Below, piece by piece: positions 12,127 to 15,107 of a stretch of DNA of 15,107 nt. The notes under the pieces are model-generated. The model did not search any database, had not been told where the DNA came from, and saw only the letters and a list, made by a program, of their open reading frames with translations. The stretch is taken from assembly GCA_937877685.1 (NCBI GenBank), contig CALFGU010000173.1:1-15107 (forward strand), written 5' to 3'. Source of the DNA: an uncultured Prevotella sp. GTDB lineage: Bacteria; Bacteroidota; Bacteroidia; Bacteroidales; Bacteroidaceae. Both the position numbers and the translations under genes were made by a program. Every line of letters starts with the position of its first letter. The stretch's first letter is position 1.

Positions 12127-12945
12127 TCAAATAAATTTGTCAAATTGTATTTCATCCTCTACCATATCGCGGAACGCCCGTTCAATCTCTTTCCGCTTCA
12201 TCGCAGTCCTCTCTGCCTCAGTCCACCTCTTTCCGGCTAACCCTGCAACCATCCCGGCAATCGCGTTCGCCTGCTCGTCCCCGGTCACCTCAACAAGTCT
12301 GTCATCTACCCAGCCAAGCCGCGCAAGGACTTTGTAGTAGATTACCACCGCCGCAGGACTTATGACTGGCATCCTCAAATGATACTTGTAATAGTAATAA
12401 TCCATCAAGAAATATTGTTTGAGTACTCCCCACTCTTTTCGCTCCTGCTCTCTGTTTCTCTCCGGCTCTCCTTTGGGTCTTGCGTCCTCTGCCTTTCGCA
12501 TCGTTTCCGCACGGCGAAGTCTATACGCACGCAATACCTTCGCAATATACTCTGTGTTGAACATCTGATAATGTCCCCGGTCTGCCATTCCGTCCCGCTT
12601 CGGAAGATACTTGTCAAGTTCCCCGAGGGCGCACATCTCAAAGGCGGTAGCGAAGTCCGAAAGGGTAAGCATATTATAATATCTTGATAAGACATTCGCG
12701 GCCATATTCGTCACCACCGCCATATCCCCATCGGAAATCCTACACCCGACTTTCAGCGCGGACTCTTTGATAATGTTCGGAAGTTCCCTCAATAGTTCCG
12801 GCATTGAGTAGTCGCTGGCGGGGCGTGCAAATTGTGACTTATAGATTATCCTATCAGTCGTGTCAAGCGCCGCCACCACCTCCGGGAACTTTGCTAACTC
12901 ATAACGAGCGCGTTGTTTGTTATCGTATATTACAAGTCCGGCCAT
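12127..12945 (-). CDS. Replication-associated hypothetical protein, 272 aa
   Basis: Helical protein following the replication initiator with a 16-bp overlap. Recognisable segments are TLSDFATAFEMCALGELDKYL (about 95-115), then HYQMFNTEYIAKVLRAYRLRRAE, which recur in Bacteroidales phage proteins encoded next to winged-helix initiators (recall, not a search). A charged, probably disordered linker (EDARPKGEPERNREQERKEW) separates this from a C-terminal helical half with MDYYYYKYHLRMPVI. No Walker motifs are present, so it is not a helicase or DnaC ATPase. A loader-like or initiator partner role is inferred from position only. Confidence 0.75.
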   Translation of the reverse strand: MAGLVIYDNKQRARYELAKFPEVVAALDTTDRIIYKSQFARPASDYSMPELLRELPNIIKESALKVGCRISDGDMAVVTNMAANVLSRYYNMLTLSDFATAFEMCALGELDKYLPKRDGMADRGHYQMFNTEYIAKVLRAYRLRRAETMRKAEDARPKGEPERNREQERKEWGVLKQYFLMDYYYYKYHLRMPVISPAAVVIYYKVLARLGWVDDRLVEVTGDEQANAIAGMVAGLAGKRWTEAERTAMKRKEIERAFRDMVEDEIQFDKFI

Positions 12946-13739
12946 AATTCCTCAGCATCGTTTGCGCGGTCGCGCAGTATCATATCTTTCTTCCATTGCT
13001 CCAAAGAATCAAACCCTCCAACCCTTACCAGTTTCCCCTCTTTAAAGTCCCTGCGCATCCAGTTTCGGACAAAAGCAATCCAGTCCTTATATTTCGCGCC
13101 TTTCGCCGCCGCCCAGTCTTTGATTGTATCGTAGTAGTAACGGATGTCTGCGCCTGCGTATTCATCCGTCCCGAATGCTTCACTAAACTTCTCCCAAGTC
13201 GCTATCACGGAATTGTCAAAAGTTGTCAACGAATTTGATGATTTGGATGGTTTGCGCGTTACTTCCTTTGCGTCAGCAAAGGATATATCCTTAATAAAAT
13301 TATTACTAATACAATTATCCCCTATATTTTTGTTTAGGGTGGCCCTATAATTTTGTTTATCCACCCCCTCAATTTTTTTATAGGGGGTATCATTTTCGTT
13401 TATGGGTGTTCCGACTAAGATGTCATAACTCGGCCCGAATCTGTAAAGACTCTTTCCAACCGAAGCGGATTCCTTCGCTTTAATGAGTAACCCAGATGCA
13501 ACGAGGCGGTCTATCCTCTTGACGATGCCAGCCTTTGTCTTGATACCGAGCAATGGCAAGTCCTCCATTATCTTCGTGTGCGCTATCCAAAAATAGATAC
13601 CATCAAGACACTGCACCTTCATCACTTTTTCCGAATGGGCGAAGTCCTTAATATAGTCAAATATAACAAGGTCAACGAAATCAAGGTCAAGCCCCGCTTC
13701 TATTACGGCCTGCTGATTGATTAAAATTGTCCGTTTCAT
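12930..13739 (-). CDS. Winged-helix phage replication initiator-like protein, 269 aa
   Basis: Residues 1-105 form a winged-helix domain: MKRTILINQQAVIEAGLDLD, DLVIFDYIKDFAH, YFWIAHTKIMEDLPLLGIKT and KAGIVKRIDRLVASGLLIKA, the pattern of Bacteroidales phage initiators where the G-I-x-x-R-I-x-x-L helix contacts DNA. A low-complexity linker (about 110-175, rich in N, S, K) follows, then a DnaD-like C-terminal helical part with YYDTIKDWAAAKGAKYKDWIAFVRNWMRRD. It probably binds the origin and recruits replication proteins. The leader has its own promoter and an unusual pair of interleaved inverted repeats ending at a U-rich run before ATG 13739. Confidence 0.78.
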   Translation of the reverse strand: MKRTILINQQAVIEAGLDLDFVDLVIFDYIKDFAHSEKVMKVQCLDGIYFWIAHTKIMEDLPLLGIKTKAGIVKRIDRLVASGLLIKAKESASVGKSLYRFGPSYDILVGTPINENDTPYKKIEGVDKQNYRATLNKNIGDNCISNNFIKDISFADAKEVTRKPSKSSNSLTTFDNSVIATWEKFSEAFGTDEYAGADIRYYYDTIKDWAAAKGAKYKDWIAFVRNWMRRDFKEGKLVRVGGFDSLEQWKKDMILRDRANDAEELWPDL

Positions 13740-13751
13740 ACAAAAATAAAC

Positions 13752-13832
13752 GCCCGGTCTTTCAATTGGAGGTTGCGGTACTCCTATTTACTCAACCGGG
13801 CATCCTTAGATGTCTCACTGAAACGCCGCAAC
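13752..13832 (-). promoter_or_regulatory. Interleaved inverted repeats in the initiator leader
   Basis: On the minus strand, in order: GTTGCGG (a, 13826-13832), GCCCGGT (b, 13795-13801), CCGCAAC (a', 13772-13778), ACCGGGC (b', 13752-13758). Both pairs are perfect 7-bp matches and interlock, so the RNA can form a pseudoknot or switch between stems. b' is followed by GTTTATTTTTG, giving stem b a terminator-like look, 13 nt before the start codon. Confidence 0.55.
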
Positions 13833-13845
13833 TCGTTTCTGTTTG

Positions 13846-13853
13846 CAAATATA
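13846..13853 (-). promoter_or_regulatory. Promoter -7 box TATATTTG
   Basis: Exact TAnnTTTG match, same box as the strong promoter at 7325-7332. It lies directly after the stop of the 235-aa gene. TTTT/TTTA at 13873-13877 is a weak -33 at 19-20 bp. Transcription would begin near 13839, placing repeat arm a at the very 5' end of the mRNA. Confidence 0.65.
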
Positions 13854-13854
13854 A

Positions 13855-14562
13855 TTATTTTCCGGCAGAAATTAAAAGGTTTCCGTCACTTTTTTGTTTG
13901 AGCATTTCCCGAATCTCCTGCACCCGCGTATCGTTTGCAACAAGGCTGACAACCGGGTATCGGCTTGTCGCTCCCGGCTTGTTGCTCTTGTGCATCTGCA
14001 CGGAAAGGTCGAAAGCCGTCCCCTTGACCGTACCCCTCAACGCAAGCACAGCATCAAAGGAATCCCGGATATTTCGTATGCTGGATGCCTTACCCTTCGT
14101 ACTGAATCCCCATAGGCACATAACTCCCGAAAGGGCGGGAATCAAGAATTGCATCCGAAGGGTAATCTCCCATCCGTCTGCGCCTTTCTTCGTTGGGTAC
14201 TTGGCCGCTATCCTCTGCATGATGTCCGGGTAGTCCTTTGACAGAAACGGGGAGTATTGTTTCCCGTCCCATACATAGAACACTTCCCCATCCCCATAGG
14301 ATACAAGTGCCCCGGCATTGTCGCGGTATTCGTACCGCTCATTGCATACCAGCTCCGCATCATCCGAGGTAAAAAGGATGGTTATCGTTGTGGGCTTCTC
14401 TCCGAGAACTTTCGTAAACAAGTCTGCATATTTCCCGGTCGGTCTGAAATAGTCAATACTAATCGGATAGCCCTTGTCTGACTTCATGCCGATATGCACC
14501 CGTCCGCTCTCTTGAAAATTGATGTCCCCGGTGTACTCCGGGCGTTGGATTCTTCCTTTCAT
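13855..14562 (-). CDS. Gp3-like recombination directionality factor homologue (tentative), 235 aa
   Basis: The block GRVHIGMKSDKGYPISIDYF (20-39), followed by R-P-T and a G-E-V-F-Y-V-W-D-G segment, resembles the Gp3-like family (phiC31/phiBT1 Gp3), where G-R-I-R-I-G, L-D-T-F-R and a Y-x-L-W block occur in the same order. The C-terminal MCLWGFSTKGKASSIRNIRDSF and GTAFDLSVQMHKSN also have counterparts there. Gp3 switches serine integrases toward excision; relatives in phages without a serine integrase may have another DNA role. No integrase lies in the window, so the function is uncertain. The start overlaps the 79-aa gene by 4 bp (ATGA). Confidence 0.5.
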   Translation of the reverse strand: MKGRIQRPEYTGDINFQESGRVHIGMKSDKGYPISIDYFRPTGKYADLFTKVLGEKPTTITILFTSDDAELVCNERYEYRDNAGALVSYGDGEVFYVWDGKQYSPFLSKDYPDIMQRIAAKYPTKKGADGWEITLRMQFLIPALSGVMCLWGFSTKGKASSIRNIRDSFDAVLALRGTVKGTAFDLSVQMHKSNKPGATSRYPVVSLVANDTRVQEIREMLKQKSDGNLLISAGK

Positions 14563-14798
14563 TTCTTCATTTCCTCCATGATTTTGTCCATAATAATATC
14601 TGATAATGCTTCTTTCATCGCGTTGCCAAAGTAATCGCGCCCCTTACATATCCCCGCAATGGTTTCGATAATCTCACCGACAAATGCCCGCTCAATCATC
14701 GTAGTGGTACACGCCTCCCCGTTCTCATCCTGCCATACGGTTATTTGAAAGATTGGCATCTCGTTTATCTTTACTTTTGGCTTCTCTGTTATTTCCAT
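14559..14798 (-). CDS. Hypothetical protein, 79 aa
   Basis: Acidic small protein: a beta-like N-terminus (KPKVKINEMPIFQITVWQDE) and two helices (MIERAFVGEIIETIAGICKG and NAMKEALSDIIMDKIMEEM). ATG 14798 is immediately preceded by junction element D. The stop overlaps the next gene's ATG. No family recognised. Confidence 0.68.
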   Translation of the reverse strand: MEITEKPKVKINEMPIFQITVWQDENGEACTTTMIERAFVGEIIETIAGICKGRDYFGNAMKEALSDIIMDKIMEEMKK

Positions 14799-14899
14799 GT
14801 TATTTTTATCAAAAATCGTTTCTAACCGCGTTTCTCATAAAAGATATATAATTATACCATCCGATAGTAGAAACGCCGAGATTTCGCCTTATTTTGCCG
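14799..14899 (-). repeat. Junction element copy D
   Basis: It starts in the final codons of the partial gene (CGGCAAAATAAGGCGAAATC, including TAA) and ends at ATG 14798. Outer arms GCGTTTCT (14828-14835) with AGAAACGC (14869-14876) are perfect here, while the CCC/GGG extension of copy A is lost on both sides together. Inner arms GATATA (14843-14848) and TATACC (14853-14858) pair with one G-T. Confidence 0.75.
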
Positions 14900-15107
14900 T
14901 TTCCGGGGATTCAACCGCCTCCGCGTGCCGTTTGGTTATGAGTTCAGCAAGCGAAAGGGCGTGGAAGTTCCCGTCAAGGTCACTATCCAAATCCACCATA
15001 CCATCGCAATAGGTTACCACATTATCCCGCTTTTCATCCTCAATCGAGGCAAGTGCCAACAGATGGGGGAGTTTCGCAAGGTTGGGGCTATCGGTCTGCT
15101 CTTTCAG
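14889..15107 (-). CDS. C-terminal end of unknown gene (runs off window)
   Basis: An open frame of 72 codons from the right edge to TAA at 14889. The visible protein includes NLAKLPHLLALASIEDEKRD, then VTYCDGMVDLDSDLDGNF and HALSLAELITKRHAEAVES, with a probable helix at the end. The acidic D-G-M-V-D-L-D-S-D-L-D-G run might bind a metal ion but matches no motif I can name. The start and any N-terminal domains are outside the window, so no family is assigned. Its last codons form the beginning of junction element D. Confidence 0.7.
   Translation of the reverse strand: MKEQTDSPNLAKLPHLLALASIEDEKRDNVVTYCDGMVDLDSDLDGNFHALSLAELITKRHAEAVESPETAK

Noticed and set aside
13727..14233. 168-codon plus-strand ORF
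   Set aside because: Antisense to the Gp3-like gene and the initiator leader, rich in Cys/Ser/Arg typical of shadow frames, no start context.
1..15107. CRISPR array, IS element, rRNA or diversity-generating retroelement
   Set aside because: No regularly spaced direct repeats, transposase, reverse transcriptase, template/variable repeat pair or rRNA-like sequence was seen; the five repeats are kilobases apart.

Overview
The window looks like the replication and accessory half of a tailed phage or prophage from a Bacteroidales-type host (Bacteroides, Prevotella or relatives). All convincing genes lie on the minus strand, are small and tightly packed with ATGA/TAATG overlaps, and include phage genes (SSB, RuvC-like resolvase, HNH nuclease, winged-helix replication initiator, ArdC-like antirestriction protein, ParB-like protein). 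Four promoter boxes of the Bacteroidetes type TAnnTTTG lie in gaps or at gene ends. No structural, packaging or integrase genes are visible, and both ends cut through genes.

In transcription order (right to left): (i) 15107-13855, an unknown partial gene, a 79-aa gene and a protein resembling Gp3-like recombination directionality factors. (ii) 13853-11583, a promoter and structured leader, a winged-helix replication initiator, a partner protein and a RuvC-like resolvase: the replication/recombination core. (iii) 11413-10746, a 64-aa gene, then about 370 bp of hairpin-rich non-coding DNA with its own promoter, ending in an abnormal 99-nt tRNA-like gene. (iv) 10743-7450, an early operon of small genes: two membrane peptides, several unknowns, HNH nuclease, SSB and an ASCH-domain protein, closed by a terminator. 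(v) 7355-5411, a very good promoter, ArdC-like protein, winged-helix protein, membrane miniprotein, zinc ribbon and a 54-aa gene. (vi) 5364-1378, a two-helix membrane protein, two large modular proteins sharing W-S-E-E-D repeats (one led by a P-loop nucleotide-kinase domain), and small genes including a NUMOD4 relic; closed by a terminator. (vii) 1270-1, a separate promoter driving a ParB-like gene and the start of a TAGT-type glycosyltransferase, a pair that suggests DNA base hypermodification.

The most unusual feature is a recurrent element of about 100 bp, present five times (1141-1242, 6302-6402, 9253-9352, 11491-11594, 14799-14899) and always in the same orientation at gene junctions. 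It begins around the stop codon of one gene, can fold into an outer stem and an inner AT-rich stem whose arms co-vary between copies, and in three copies ends directly at the next start codon. Other structured RNA candidates are the leader of the replication initiator, with two interleaved 7-bp inverted repeats (pseudoknot or switch geometry), and the tRNA-like locus.

No searches or folding programs were run. Family names rest on motif recognition and are graded by confidence; small genes without a recognised family are described only by what is visible.
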